Shown: positions 43,317 to 52,544 of the stretch, in pieces
How the letters are laid out: each line of letters opens with the position of its first letter
Numbering within the stretch: the first letter of the stretch is position 1
Assembly (NCBI RefSeq): GCF_002261225.1
Contig: NZ_NEVM01000005.1
Span: 1,736,001-1,800,000, forward strand
Origin: Bordetella genomosp. 10
GTDB lineage: Bacteria; Pseudomonadota; Gammaproteobacteria; Burkholderiales; Burkholderiaceae_B
Length of the DNA: 64,000 nt
Direction of reading: 5' to 3'
Notes under the pieces: model-generated
Seen by the model: only the letters and a program-made list of their open reading frames with translations
Told to the model about the DNA's origin: nothing
Database searches by the model: none
Made by a program: the position numbers and the translations under genes

Positions 43317-44360
43317 ATGACCATGTCTCCAGGCTCGACCGCATCCCTTCCCGCCGAAACGCCCGCGAACGAATGCCCCTTGTCGGACGACGACTTGCAG
43401 CTATTGCGCCGTTATCGCCGCGGCAGCCCCTTCCAGGCCGTGTTCGGCACCTATCTGTTCCTGGCATTCCTCGGCAGCGGCGTGGCGATGCTGGTCATCG
43501 CGTTCGACCCCGGCAGCTACCGCAAGGCGGGACTACTGCTGCCGCTGATGGCCGCCGTCCTGCTGGGCCTGGCCATCTTCACGGGCATGCGCCTGGCGCG
43601 GATGCCGCGCAGTTGGCTGCGCGTCAATCGCGCGCTGGCGGGCGGCATACCCAAGCAGCTCGTCAGCGGCACGCTGCAAGAGATCGCGCCGGGCGCCAGG
43701 CCGGGCATCCGCTACGTCCTGGATACGAAACAGGTCGACGTGGCGCTGCCCTACTGGAACGAGATCATGACCGATACCAACCTGGGCATGCGCGCACAGT
43801 CGGCCCACGCCGTCACCGGCGGCAAGGTGACCCTGCACTTGCTGCCGCTGCTACCCGGCCATCAGCCCCTGCTGCTGCGCGCCGAGTACCACGACAGCCA
43901 GCCCGTCCGCGTCGCCACGGCGCCGCTGAGCGAACAGGATCACGAGACCTTCAGGAAATCGGCCTCGTTCGTGCGGGTGTTCGTCTGGAGCCTGGCGGGC
44001 ATCTTCGTCATCGTGGGACTCGCCATGCCGCCCCTGCTGCTGGTGGCGGCCATTCTGGTGCTGATCGGCTTTATTCCGGCGCCGAACAGCCGGGCGATGA
44101 AGCAAGCCACCCACAAACGCACCGTCAGCGGCGTCGTGGACGAAGCGCTGACGTTTCGCCTTCTACAAGGCGCCGCCGGCACGCGCGGCTCCTCGGTCAG
44201 CATGGCCACCAAATACAGCTACCGGGTCGGCGGCACGCTCTACCAGGTTTCGGACGGGGACATCCAGGCCGAACCCGGGCAGCGCGTCACGCTGGAACTG
44301 CTGGACGGCGGCGCGTCCGGCCTGACGCCGCTGTCCTTCCGCATCGACGCCCCGCATTGA
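43317..44360 (+). CDS. Membrane protein of unknown function
   Basis: I do not recognise a named family. The 347-residue protein has two N-terminal helices (VFGTYLFLAFLGSGVAMLVI; AGLLLPLMAAVLLGLAIFTG), a soluble segment of about 110 residues with a beta-rich look, two more helices near 220-260 (SLAGIFVIVGLAMPPLLLVA), and a C-terminal soluble region that resembles a small DUF3592-like beta domain (ATKYSYRVGGTLYQVSDGDI). It is 104 bases after the PepSY gene on the same strand and converges on dctM. It could be the tail of the iron unit, but nothing in its sequence points to iron. Confidence 0.75.
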   Translation: MTMSPGSTASLPAETPANECPLSDDDLQLLRRYRRGSPFQAVFGTYLFLAFLGSGVAMLVIAFDPGSYRKAGLLLPLMAAVLLGLAIFTGMRLARMPRSWLRVNRALAGGIPKQLVSGTLQEIAPGARPGIRYVLDTKQVDVALPYWNEIMTDTNLGMRAQSAHAVTGGKVTLHLLPLLPGHQPLLLRAEYHDSQPVRVATAPLSEQDHETFRKSASFVRVFVWSLAGIFVIVGLAMPPLLLVAAILVLIGFIPAPNSRAMKQATHKRTVSGVVDEALTFRLLQGAAGTRGSSVSMATKYSYRVGGTLYQVSDGDIQAEPGQRVTLELLDGGASGLTPLSFRIDAPH

Positions 44361-44387
44361 TTCCGCGGGGGCCGACGCCGGCCCGCC

Positions 44388-46010
44388 CTAGTGCAGCAGA
44401 TGCGGCAGCCACAGGGACACCGCCGGCACGTAGGTCACCAGCAGCAGGAAGCCTATCATCGCGATCAGCCAGGGCGCGACCGCCACGGTCAGCTCGGTGA
44501 TCCCCATGCGCGTGATGCCGCTGGCCACGTACAGGTTCAGCCCCACCGGCGGGTGGCACATCCCCACTTCCATGTTGACGACGATCAGCACGCCGAAATG
44601 GATGGGATCGATGCCCAGCTTCTGCGCGACGGGGAACAGGATGGGCGCCATGATCAACACGATCGAGGACGGCTCCATCACGTTGCCCGCCAGCAGCAGC
44701 AACACGTTGACCACCAGCAGGAAGGAGATCGGCCCCAGGCCCTGCGCCAGCATCCACGCCGCCATCTGCTGCGGGATGTTCTCCGAGGTCATCAGGAAGG
44801 AGAACAGCACGGCGTTGGTGATGATGTACAGCAGCATGGCGCTCATGCTGGCCGAGTCCAGCAGCACGCGCGGGATGTTGCGCAGCCGCATGTCCCCGTA
44901 CACGCAGGTGGATACGAAGAAGGCATACACCGCGCTCATCGCAGCGGCTTCCGTCGGCGTGAAAATGCCCGCGTAGATGCCGCCCATCACCACCACGATC
45001 AGCAGCAGGCCCCACACGCTCTCCCAATAGGTGGTCCAGACGCGCTGGGCCTCGTAGCGCAGCAGGCGAGGATGCCGGAAGCGGCGGCCGATACGATAGG
45101 CGGTGTAGAGCCAGACCAGCGAGATGACGACCGCGAACAGCCCGATGCCTTGCGCGACATCCGGCGCCGCCGCGCGCAGCACGCCGTACAGCGCCAGGCA
45201 GATCAGGGCCGGCGGCACGATGGTGAATGCCAGGCACATCAGCAGGCCCCACAGGGCGTTGCCGGTCGCCTGCAGCGAGGTGTGCTCCGGGAATTCCTGG
45301 TGGCGCGGATAGTTGTTGCGCCGCGCGATGAACCACGTCACGCCGCCCAGCAGGATCGCCAGCAGGATGCCCGGCACCACGCCGGCCATGAACAGGTCGC
45401 CCACGGAGGTGTTGGTCGACACCGAATACAGCACCATCACGATGGACGGCGGAATCAGGATGCCCAGCGAGCCGGAGGTGGTGATGATGCCGGCGCCGAA
45501 ACGGGCCGGAAATCCCTGCTTCACCATGGCCGGCAGGATGATGGAGCCGATTGCCATGACGGTCGCCGGGCTGGAGCCCGAGATCGCGGCGAACATCGCG
45601 CAGGCCAGCACCCCGGCGATGCCCAGCCCGCCGTTCATGTGGCCGACGATGCTGCTGGCGAAATCGATCATGCGCCGCGCCACCCCGCCGTGCGTCAGGA
45701 AGGCGCCGGCCAGGATGAAGAACGGGATCGCCATGATCTCGAAGTTCTCGATGCCGGTGAACAGCTTCAGCGCCACCGAGTCGAGCGGCACGTCGGTCAT
45801 CGTGAACAGATAGGTCAGCACCGTCAGGCCGAGGGCGATCGAGACCGGCATGCCGGTCAGCAGCAGCAGCACCAGCAGGCAGAAAATGAAGGCCGCCTTG
45901 CCGAAGGCCAGGATGGCGCCGGCCAGCACCAGCGCCAGTATCAGCATGAACAGCCGGGTATTGCGCGGGTTGCCCTGCGCGGGCAGGGCGATGGGGGAAG
46001 TCTGGCTCAC
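44388..46010 (-). CDS. dctM: TRAP transporter large membrane subunit DctM, extended form
   Basis: The 540-residue integral membrane protein is a TRAP DctM subunit, with LTGMPVSIALGLTVLTYLFT, SSIVGHMNGGLGIAGVLACA, MFAAISGSSPATVMAIGSII and PPSIVMVLYSVSTNTSVGDL. Typical DctM is about 425 residues. Here about 115 residues with extra hydrophobic helices (LLMCLAFTIVPPALICLALY; GLFAVVISLVWLYTAYRIG) are inserted before the segment ending GGIYAGIFTPTEAAAMSA. The start is GTG at 46010, overlapping the DctQ stop (GTGA). It carries the Na+-dependent substrate pathway with DctQ. Confidence 0.92.
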   Translation of the reverse strand: MSQTSPIALPAQGNPRNTRLFMLILALVLAGAILAFGKAAFIFCLLVLLLLTGMPVSIALGLTVLTYLFTMTDVPLDSVALKLFTGIENFEIMAIPFFILAGAFLTHGGVARRMIDFASSIVGHMNGGLGIAGVLACAMFAAISGSSPATVMAIGSIILPAMVKQGFPARFGAGIITTSGSLGILIPPSIVMVLYSVSTNTSVGDLFMAGVVPGILLAILLGGVTWFIARRNNYPRHQEFPEHTSLQATGNALWGLLMCLAFTIVPPALICLALYGVLRAAAPDVAQGIGLFAVVISLVWLYTAYRIGRRFRHPRLLRYEAQRVWTTYWESVWGLLLIVVVMGGIYAGIFTPTEAAAMSAVYAFFVSTCVYGDMRLRNIPRVLLDSASMSAMLLYIITNAVLFSFLMTSENIPQQMAAWMLAQGLGPISFLLVVNVLLLLAGNVMEPSSIVLIMAPILFPVAQKLGIDPIHFGVLIVVNMEVGMCHPPVGLNLYVASGITRMGITELTVAVAPWLIAMIGFLLLVTYVPAVSLWLPHLLH

Positions 46011-46597
46011 GGGCGTGCTCCCGGCGCGAGGATATCGGGGGAATCGGTGAACCCGGCGACCTCCAGGCCCTCCACTTGCGAATGGTCGTGCTTGGGCAGT
46101 TCATGGGTGCGCAGGAAGCGGTAGCACACCTGGAGGAAGCGGAAGCACATCAGGTAGGAGCCCAAGGGCACGCAGAGGAAGATGATCCAGCGCGGCCATT
46201 CGAGGTCCGGCGACACCGAGTCCGTATGCGACAACGCCCAGACGAAGCGCGCGCCCAGGGTGCCGACCACGCCGGTGAAGAGCGCGCCCGCCAGCAGGCT
46301 CAGCACGATGCAGATCGTGCGGGACTTGGGCTCCAGGCGATTGACCAGCACGTCCACGCCCACGTGGATGCCGCTGCGCACGCCATAGGCGGCGCCGAAC
46401 TTGGCCATCCACACGAACATATAGATGCACAGCTCCTGCGCCCAACTGACGTCCATCGACAGCAGCCAGTCCTGCAGGTAGGGAATCGGTACGCCGGAGG
46501 CGTAGCGGTGGAGAACGGCCAGGAAGATGACCAGCGTAGCGCCGGCGATCAGGAAGCTGATCAGCCATTCTTCCAGGTGGTCGAGTAATTTCATCAT
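46007..46597 (-). CDS. dctQ: TRAP transporter small membrane subunit DctQ
   Basis: The 196-residue protein has four hydrophobic helices (WLISFLIAGATLVIFLAVLH; AQELCIYMFVWMAKFGAAYG; ICIVLSLLAGALFTGVVGTL; WPRWIIFLCVPLGSYLMCFR), the DctQ topology, with the conserved GIHVGVDVLV segment. ATG at 46597 (or 46594) is used; a longer start adds residues of low similarity. It overlaps dctM by four bases and follows dctP by 124 bases. Confidence 0.9.
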   Translation of the reverse strand: MMKLLDHLEEWLISFLIAGATLVIFLAVLHRYASGVPIPYLQDWLLSMDVSWAQELCIYMFVWMAKFGAAYGVRSGIHVGVDVLVNRLEPKSRTICIVLSLLAGALFTGVVGTLGARFVWALSHTDSVSPDLEWPRWIIFLCVPLGSYLMCFRFLQVCYRFLRTHELPKHDHSQVEGLEVAGFTDSPDILAPGARP

Positions 46598-46721
46598 CGA
46601 CGTAATCCCGGGACGGCGTGCCGACACGCGAGGCGCCGCCCAAAACGATAAAGTGCCGGCGTCGGCCGGCCTTGCGAAGCGGCGTCGCGGCGCATGCGGC
46701 GCCGCGACGCGCGATGGCCGG

Positions 46722-47723
46722 TTACAGGGGCTTGCCCGTGGCCTGGTAGACCTGCTGGATCAGGTCCTTGCCGATGCGGCCTTCCTGCTGGCGGTGCACC
46801 TTGGCCAGGGCCTTGCGCCAGTCGGACTTCTGTTCCGGCGTGAGCTCGATGATCTCGGTGGTGTGCGCGTCCTTGATCTTCTGCAACGCCTCGTCGTTTT
46901 CCTTCTTGGCGATGTCGTTGCCGTAGACCGTGGCGTCGTGCATGGCGCCTTCCAGCGTCGTGCGGATGTCGGCGGGCAGGCCGTCCCAGAACTTCTTGTT
47001 GGCGATCACGGCATAGCCGATGTAGCCGTGATTGGACAGCGTGAGGTACTTCTGCACCTCGTGCATGCGCTGCGTGTAGACGTTGGAGGGCGTGTTTTCC
47101 GAACCGTCCACCACGCCCGTCTGCATGGCCTGGTAGACCTCGGAGAAGGCCATCACCTGGGGAATCGCGCCGAGGGCGCGGAATTGCGCGTCGAGCACCT
47201 TGGAGGACTGGATGCGCATCTTGTGGCCGCGGAAATCGGCGGGCTCGCGCAGCGGCTTGTTGTCGGTCATGACCTTGAAGCCGTTGTCCCAGAACGCCAG
47301 GCCGACGATGCCCTTGGATTCCAGCTTGCCCATCAGCGACTTGCCGACCGGGCCTTCGGTGACCTTGTGCAAATCGTCGTAGTTATCGAAGATATAGGGC
47401 AGGTCGAAGACTTCGAATTCCTTCAGGCCCAGCGGACCGAACTTCGCCAGCGAGGGCGCGAGCATCTGGACCGAGCCGAGCTGCAAGGCTTCGAGTTCTT
47501 CCTTGTCCTTGTACAACTGGCTATTAGGGTAAACCTCTACCTTGACCTTGCCGTGGGTGCGTTCCTCGGCCAGCTTCTTGAAGTATTCGGCGGCCTTGCC
47601 CTTGGGCGTGTCGGTCGCCACGACGTGGCTGAACTTGATGACGATGGGCTCGTCCGCCCTGGCGGCGCCTCCCATACCCACGGTTGACAGGCACAGCGCA
47701 GCGATCAAATATCGCATTTTCAT
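46722..47723 (-). CDS. dctP: TRAP transporter C4-dicarboxylate receptor DctP
   Basis: This 333-residue periplasmic receptor has a signal peptide ending GGAARADEP, then IVIKFSHVVATDTPKGKAAE, KVEVYPNSQLYKDKEELEAL and GHKMRIQSSKVLDAQFRALG with the substrate-binding arginine. GAIPQVMAFSEVYQAMQTGV matches DctP proteins for succinate, malate and fumarate. GGAGGAG lies 7 bases before the ATG. It is 60 bases from the divergent dctS. Confidence 0.93.
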   Translation of the reverse strand: MKMRYLIAALCLSTVGMGGAARADEPIVIKFSHVVATDTPKGKAAEYFKKLAEERTHGKVKVEVYPNSQLYKDKEELEALQLGSVQMLAPSLAKFGPLGLKEFEVFDLPYIFDNYDDLHKVTEGPVGKSLMGKLESKGIVGLAFWDNGFKVMTDNKPLREPADFRGHKMRIQSSKVLDAQFRALGAIPQVMAFSEVYQAMQTGVVDGSENTPSNVYTQRMHEVQKYLTLSNHGYIGYAVIANKKFWDGLPADIRTTLEGAMHDATVYGNDIAKKENDEALQKIKDAHTTEIIELTPEQKSDWRKALAKVHRQQEGRIGKDLIQQVYQATGKPL

Positions 47724-47783
47724 GGATTTTCTCCTCCGGGTTATTTTTCTGCGGGCGCTCAGGCCCCTTGTTGGAGTCGGATT

Positions 47784-49817
47784 ATGTCGGGGCCGCCGAA
47801 ACCGGACAATACGTATTCCCCACATTTTTCGGGATGGCGGGGCGCGGCGGCGGCGCAATGGCGCGTCGGTTTGCCCCTGGCGGTCATCCTGCTCATCGCC
47901 GCCGGCGCCATCGCCGCGCTGCTGGTGTCGCGCGGCATCGAACACGAGCGCCGCAACGAGCAGATGATCTCGGACACGCTGTGGGCCGAGCAATCGCTCG
48001 ATTTCGAGACCAATCGCCTGGTCGAATCCATGCAGGTCCTGTACCGGGACGTGGAGCTGGACGAGGGACGCAACCCCGGCATCTTCGCGCGGCGCGCGGC
48101 CGAGCTCCAGCAGCGCAGCCCGGAAATGCGGTTGCTGTGCCGGCTGCCGCGCGGCGGTGCGCCGCAGCAATGCTTTCCGCAACAGCCGCCCGCGGGCCTG
48201 GAGACGGCGGCGCCGTGGGCGGACGTGGCCGACCGCGCCTTGCGCCTGAAGCATCCCTCGGCGGAATTCTGGCGCGGCGCCACGGAGCGCGGCATGGTGC
48301 TGCTGGCCGTGCCGGTCTACGACGGCGCGCTGGTGGCGCTGGTGTCCCTGCCCCAACTGCTCAACGACACCTTGCCGTGGTGGTTCGCGCACGACAACGA
48401 GGTCACGCTGACCGACCTCGACGGCAACGTCCTGGCCGTGCGCGACCCCGGCGTCAAGGGACGCGGCGTGTACCAGCACCACATGGAAACCGCGATCGCG
48501 GGCCAGGCCTTCTTCCTGAACGCCAACAGCACCCGGGACGTGCCGCGCGTCGTGCCCAACCTGATGGCGGGCGCGGTCATCGCGTTGGCGCTCCTGCTGG
48601 CCTGGTCGGTGTGGATGCTGGGCCAGGACCTGAAGCGCCGCACGGCGGCGGAGCGGGCGCTGCGCGAACAACAGGCCTTCCGGCAGGCGATGGAGAATTC
48701 GCTGATGTCCGGCCTGCGGGCGCGCGACCTGGACGGCGTGATCACCTACGTCAACCCCGCCTTCTGCGACATGGTGGGCTATACCGAGTCCGAACTCATC
48801 GGCTGTGTCCCGCCCATGCCGTATTGGGCCCCGGAAAATACGGAGCAATCCCTGCGGCGCCATGAACAACTGCTGGCGCGCACCCTGCGCTCCGATCCGT
48901 TCGAGTCCGTCTACCTGCGCCGCGACGGCACGCGGCTGTCGGTGCTGGTCAGCGAGGCGCCGCTGCTGGACGGCAACGGCAGGCAGACCGGCTGGATGGC
49001 GTCCATCATGGACATCACCGAACAGAAGAAGGCCGAGGACTTCCGCCGCCGGCACGACGAACGCATCAATCACCGCTCCCGCCTGATGACCCTGGGCGAG
49101 ATGGCGTCCGCGCTGGCGCACGAGCTGAACCAGCCCCTGGCGGCGATCAACAGCTACTGCTCGGCGGCCGACAACCTGCTGCGCCATGCCGACCGGGACG
49201 CGGCCGCCTCCCGCGACGTGCACGGCGATATCGTGGCCATGGTCTCCAAGGCCCGTGCCCAGGCCGAGCGCGCCGGGCACATCATCAGCCGCGTCCATAG
49301 TTTCGTGCGCAAGGCCGAGCTGACGCTGGCCCCGGTCTCGCTGGGCGAAGTCATCAACGGCCTGCTGCCGCTGATCCGCCTGCAGACCACGCGCGCCGGC
49401 GAGTCGATACAGGTGCAGGTGCCGGCGGGGCTGCCGCGGGCCCTGGTCGACCGGGTGCTGCTCGAACAGGTCATCCTCAACCTGACGCGCAATGCGTTCG
49501 AGGCGATGGAGGGCCTGGCGCCGGCGGCGCGCCGCATCCTGATTTCGGTGCAGGAAATGAACCGGGACGGCCGCGGCCCCTTGCGCGTGTCGGTGCGGGA
49601 TTGGGGCCACGGCCTGGCCGGCGACCTGGAGCAGGCGCTGGAGTCGCCATTTTTCACCACCAAGCCGGAGGGCATGGGTATGGGATTGTCGGTGTGCCGT
49701 TCGGCGCTGGAATTGATGCGCTCGCACTTGCGCTACGAAGCGGCCGACGTCGGCGCCCGCTTCTATTTCGACCTGCCGGCCGCCGTCGGCGCGGACGCGC
49801 TGCAGGAGTCCGAATGA
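47784..49817 (+). CDS. dctS: Sensor histidine kinase of the dicarboxylate TRAP system (DctS-like)
   Basis: The 677-residue kinase has a first transmembrane helix (LPLAVILLIAAGAIAALLVS), a periplasmic sensing region of about 210 residues, a second helix (LMAGAVIALALLLAWSVWML), a PAS domain (LDGVITYVNPAFCDMVGYTE) and a transmitter: His446 in ALAHELNQPLAAI, N-box ILNLTRNAFEAM, G-boxes VRDWGHGL and KPEGMGMGLSV. It resembles Rhodobacter DctS, which senses C4-dicarboxylates and controls dctPQM. It overlaps dctR by ATGA and is divergent from dctP. Confidence 0.9.
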   Translation: MSGPPKPDNTYSPHFSGWRGAAAAQWRVGLPLAVILLIAAGAIAALLVSRGIEHERRNEQMISDTLWAEQSLDFETNRLVESMQVLYRDVELDEGRNPGIFARRAAELQQRSPEMRLLCRLPRGGAPQQCFPQQPPAGLETAAPWADVADRALRLKHPSAEFWRGATERGMVLLAVPVYDGALVALVSLPQLLNDTLPWWFAHDNEVTLTDLDGNVLAVRDPGVKGRGVYQHHMETAIAGQAFFLNANSTRDVPRVVPNLMAGAVIALALLLAWSVWMLGQDLKRRTAAERALREQQAFRQAMENSLMSGLRARDLDGVITYVNPAFCDMVGYTESELIGCVPPMPYWAPENTEQSLRRHEQLLARTLRSDPFESVYLRRDGTRLSVLVSEAPLLDGNGRQTGWMASIMDITEQKKAEDFRRRHDERINHRSRLMTLGEMASALAHELNQPLAAINSYCSAADNLLRHADRDAAASRDVHGDIVAMVSKARAQAERAGHIISRVHSFVRKAELTLAPVSLGEVINGLLPLIRLQTTRAGESIQVQVPAGLPRALVDRVLLEQVILNLTRNAFEAMEGLAPAARRILISVQEMNRDGRGPLRVSVRDWGHGLAGDLEQALESPFFTTKPEGMGMGLSVCRSALELMRSHLRYEAADVGARFYFDLPAAVGADALQESE

Positions 49818-50425
49818 GCCGCGAAGCCAATATCCATCTGGTCGACGACGACGAAGTGGTGCGCGACGCGCTGGAGGCCTTGTTCCGCTCGCGCGGGCTG
49901 GCGCTGCGGACGTACGCCAACGCGGACCAGTTCCTGCGCGCCTGGCGCGACGAGGGACTGGCCGCCACGCCGTCCTGCCTGCTGCTGGACGTGCGCATGC
50001 CGGGCATGAGCGGCCTGGAGCTCTTCGAACAGTTGAAGGCCTGCGGCCTGGCGCCGCGGCATGCGGTGATTTTCCTGACCGGCCATGGCGATATCCCCAT
50101 GGCGGTCGAGGCGCTGCGGGGCGGCGCCTACTATTTCTTCGAAAAGCCCCACTCGGGCAACCAGCTCGTCGACCGGGTGGAGGAAAGCCTGGAGCACGTC
50201 TGCCGCGTGGCCGAAAGCGCGGCGCGCGGGCCCGGCGCGGTGCTGGAGACGCTGAGCCCGCGCGAACGGGAAATCGCCCAGCAGATCGTGGAAGACCGCA
50301 CCAACCGGCAGATCGCCGACGCGCTGTGCATCAGCGTGCGCACGGTGGAAGTCCACCGCGCGCGGATCTTCGCCAAGCTGGAGGTCAAGAGCGCGGTGGG
50401 GCTGGCGCAACTGCTGGCGAACTGA
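49814..50425 (+). CDS. dctR: LuxR/FixJ-type response regulator (DctR-like)
   Basis: The 203-residue regulator has a receiver domain with Asp59 in CLLLDVRMPGMSG, the acidic pair at DDDEVV, the threonine in FLTGHGDI and lysine in FFEKP. The C-terminal LuxR helix-turn-helix reads LSPREREIAQQIVEDRTNRQ and SVRTVEVHRARIFAKLEV. It lacks a central AAA+ domain, so unlike rhizobial DctD it does not act with sigma-54. Start 49814 is in ATGA overlap with dctS. Confidence 0.92.
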   Translation: MSREANIHLVDDDEVVRDALEALFRSRGLALRTYANADQFLRAWRDEGLAATPSCLLLDVRMPGMSGLELFEQLKACGLAPRHAVIFLTGHGDIPMAVEALRGGAYYFFEKPHSGNQLVDRVEESLEHVCRVAESAARGPGAVLETLSPREREIAQQIVEDRTNRQIADALCISVRTVEVHRARIFAKLEVKSAVGLAQLLAN

Positions 50426-50434
50426 GGGGCTGCG

Positions 50435-51064
50435 CTATTCGGGCCGGCGCACCGCGCGGATCTTGCCCGAATCGCCGCCGCCGCAATAGAACAGGCCGGC
50501 GCCGTCGGATTCGAGGCCGGAGACGCTGACGCCCTCGGGCATGTCCAGGCTGGCCTGCACCGCGCCGGTCTGGGGGTCGATGCGCCGTATCTCGCTATGG
50601 CCGTCCTCCCAGGTGCCGTGCCACAGTTGCCCGTCGACCCAGCTCACGCCCGTGACGTGGCGATCGCAGGCGAGCGTGCGCAGGACCCTGCCGTCGGCGG
50701 GATCGACCTGGAGGATGCGGCGTTTCTGGTACTGGCCGACCCACAGCATGCCGTCGGCCCACGCCATGCCCGAGGCGGCGCCGTCGGGCGTGGGTATCGT
50801 GCCCAGGATCTTCCCGGATTCCGGATCCACCTTGCGGATGTGTTCGCCGGCGATCTGGTAGAGGCAGCGGCCGTCGAAGGCCATGCCCGCGGAGGCCGGC
50901 ACGTCCAGCTTGCGCACGGCCTGCCCGCTGGCGGGATCGAGGGCATGCAGGTGTTCGCCCGACGCGAACCAGACATGGCGGCCGTCATAGGTCAGGCCGT
51001 GCACGGCGGTGACGCCCGGCAGGGGGCCGTATTCACGGACAATTTCAGCGTTGGATCGTTTCAT
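50435..51064 (-). CDS. Small cytoplasmic beta-propeller (YVTN/NHL-like) protein
   Basis: The 209-residue protein consists of about five 40-45 residue blades with the recurring pattern LDPASGQAVRKLD, VDPESGKILGTI, VDPADGRVLRTL and IDPQTGAVQASL, each preceded by a W- or G-rich strand (VWFAS; MLWVGQY; QLWHGTW). It has no signal peptide. The start at 51064 (MKRSNAEIVREYG) has GAGGAA upstream. It resembles glutamine-cyclotransferase-like propellers but the enzyme residues are not identifiable. It lies 112 bases after the large regulator on the same strand and may be its target or partner. Function unknown. Confidence 0.82.
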   Translation of the reverse strand: MKRSNAEIVREYGPLPGVTAVHGLTYDGRHVWFASGEHLHALDPASGQAVRKLDVPASAGMAFDGRCLYQIAGEHIRKVDPESGKILGTIPTPDGAASGMAWADGMLWVGQYQKRRILQVDPADGRVLRTLACDRHVTGVSWVDGQLWHGTWEDGHSEIRRIDPQTGAVQASLDMPEGVSVSGLESDGAGLFYCGGGDSGKIRAVRRPE

Positions 51065-51176
51065 CGTCTCGTTCCTCGATGGTATGCCTGACAACGGAAG
51101 CAGGTGGGACGCGGGGCGCTCGTGCGTCGGCTCTTGCGTCGGCGCGGGAGCGACCGCTCCAAGGTTCGAGTTCATG

Positions 51177-52544
51177 CTACGCGGCGGCCAGCGTACCCGT
51201 GAGTAAAAAGTTTGTCGCGATATCGGCGTGCGCGGGCGCCGTCCAGCGCCGCGCCCGGCCGCGTCCCAGCGGGCGTGCCTGGCCCCGCGCCGCCAGCGCA
51301 TCGAGCGCCCGTTGCAGGGTGCGCTGGCTGACGCCCAAGGCCAGCGCGAGCGCGGAACTGGACCACGCCTCGCCGTCCGCCAGCAGCGCGAGCAGGTCGG
51401 CGTGGGGCTGCTCGACGGGAGGCGTCAATACCGCGACGGTTTGCGGCGGGGGGCGTAGGGCGTCATCCAGGATCAGCGCATACCCCGCCGCGGTCGCGCG
51501 AACGCCGGCGAGCGGCCGCAGCGCAGCGCGCAGCCTGCCGATTTCCACGCGCAGGCGGGCGCGGTAGGACTCGTCCGCGGCCTTCCCGCGAAAGACCCGC
51601 CGCACCAGCGCGGCGCGCGACACATCGCCCGGCCACGCCTCCCCCAATGCACGGACCAGCGCGAAAAGCGTGGGGCTGCGCGCCAGGGCGATCGTGACGG
51701 CGCCGGATTGCACGGCGTGGCGGCAGCCGTCGATGACCAGCGCCGGGCTGTCCAGCAAGGCCTCCACGTCGTCCAGCCGCAACGGCCGCTGCGCACCGTC
51801 CGCCAGCAGACAGGCGGCCGGCGCGGCCAGGACGCGGCGCATGGCCTCCACTTCCGCGGCCAGGCCGGCGATGCCGGGTTTTTGAGCGGCAGGAGCATCC
51901 CCGGCCGCTTCAGGCGAACGCCATCCCTCTGTGCTCCAGTCACGCTGCGACAGGAGGACGCACCAATATTCCGCACGCTCCAGGGCCTGCCGCGCGGCCC
52001 TGGCCTGCCGTTTCCGCAGCGCGATGCCGGCGAGCAGCAAGGCGTGGAGGGCCCGCATGGCGGGCGGCGCGGCGGCGGGATCGAGCGTCGACAGGCCGGC
52101 CTGCGCCTGGTCGACGTCCCCGGTCAGCAAGCGGCGGCGCGCCTGGAGCAGGCGGGCATAAACGGCGTTGGCGCGGTCGCCATGGGTATCGAAAACGGCT
52201 TGCGCGCCATCGAGGGCCTGCTCCAGGCCGGCCAGTTGCCGCGTGGCCAGCGCGATCTCCGCCTCGGCCAGGCGGCAGCGCGCCTGCGCGACGGGCGCCC
52301 GTGCGCCGAAGGCCCGCGCGGCGCGGCGCACCAGCGCGCGCGCCCGCGCCATGTCGCCGATCTGGGCCATGGCGACGCCGCGCAGCGCCAGGGCGGGCGC
52401 ATCGTCGCGCAAGGCGACGCGGTTCAGCGCGTCCAGGGGATCGCCCGCGGCCAGGGCGCGGGCGGCGGCCTCGATGCCGGGATCCCTGCCGCCTCCGCAC
52501 GCATCACTGCGCGGTGATGTGCGCCTCCTTGATGATGGTCTCAT
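51177..52544 (-). CDS. Large regulator with helical repeats and two winged-helix regions
   Basis: The 455-residue protein has an N-terminal alanine-rich helical region with TPR-like repeats (residues about 25-190: LRGVAMAQIGDMARARALVR; ALLLAGIALRKRQARAARQA). A region resembling an OmpR/SARP-type winged helix follows (SRAALVRRVFRGKAADESYR; RLRVEIGRLRAALRPL; VRATAAGYALI), then a C-terminal winged helix (SSALALALGVSQRTLQRALD). It is clearly a DNA-binding protein, but I do not recognise a named family. ATG 52544 has AAGGA upstream and overlaps the Bug gene by 41 bases, so it is translated from the Bug transcript. Confidence 0.78.
   Translation of the reverse strand: MRPSSRRRTSPRSDACGGGRDPGIEAAARALAAGDPLDALNRVALRDDAPALALRGVAMAQIGDMARARALVRRAARAFGARAPVAQARCRLAEAEIALATRQLAGLEQALDGAQAVFDTHGDRANAVYARLLQARRRLLTGDVDQAQAGLSTLDPAAAPPAMRALHALLLAGIALRKRQARAARQALERAEYWCVLLSQRDWSTEGWRSPEAAGDAPAAQKPGIAGLAAEVEAMRRVLAAPAACLLADGAQRPLRLDDVEALLDSPALVIDGCRHAVQSGAVTIALARSPTLFALVRALGEAWPGDVSRAALVRRVFRGKAADESYRARLRVEIGRLRAALRPLAGVRATAAGYALILDDALRPPPQTVAVLTPPVEQPHADLLALLADGEAWSSSALALALGVSQRTLQRALDALAARGQARPLGRGRARRWTAPAHADIATNFLLTGTLAAA

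Noticed and set aside
46722..49727. A 1001-codon reverse frame joining dctP to the region opposite dctS
   Set aside because: Only the last 333 residues resemble a protein family. The dctP start with GGAGGAG and a signal peptide explains it, and the opposite strand encodes an intact histidine kinase.
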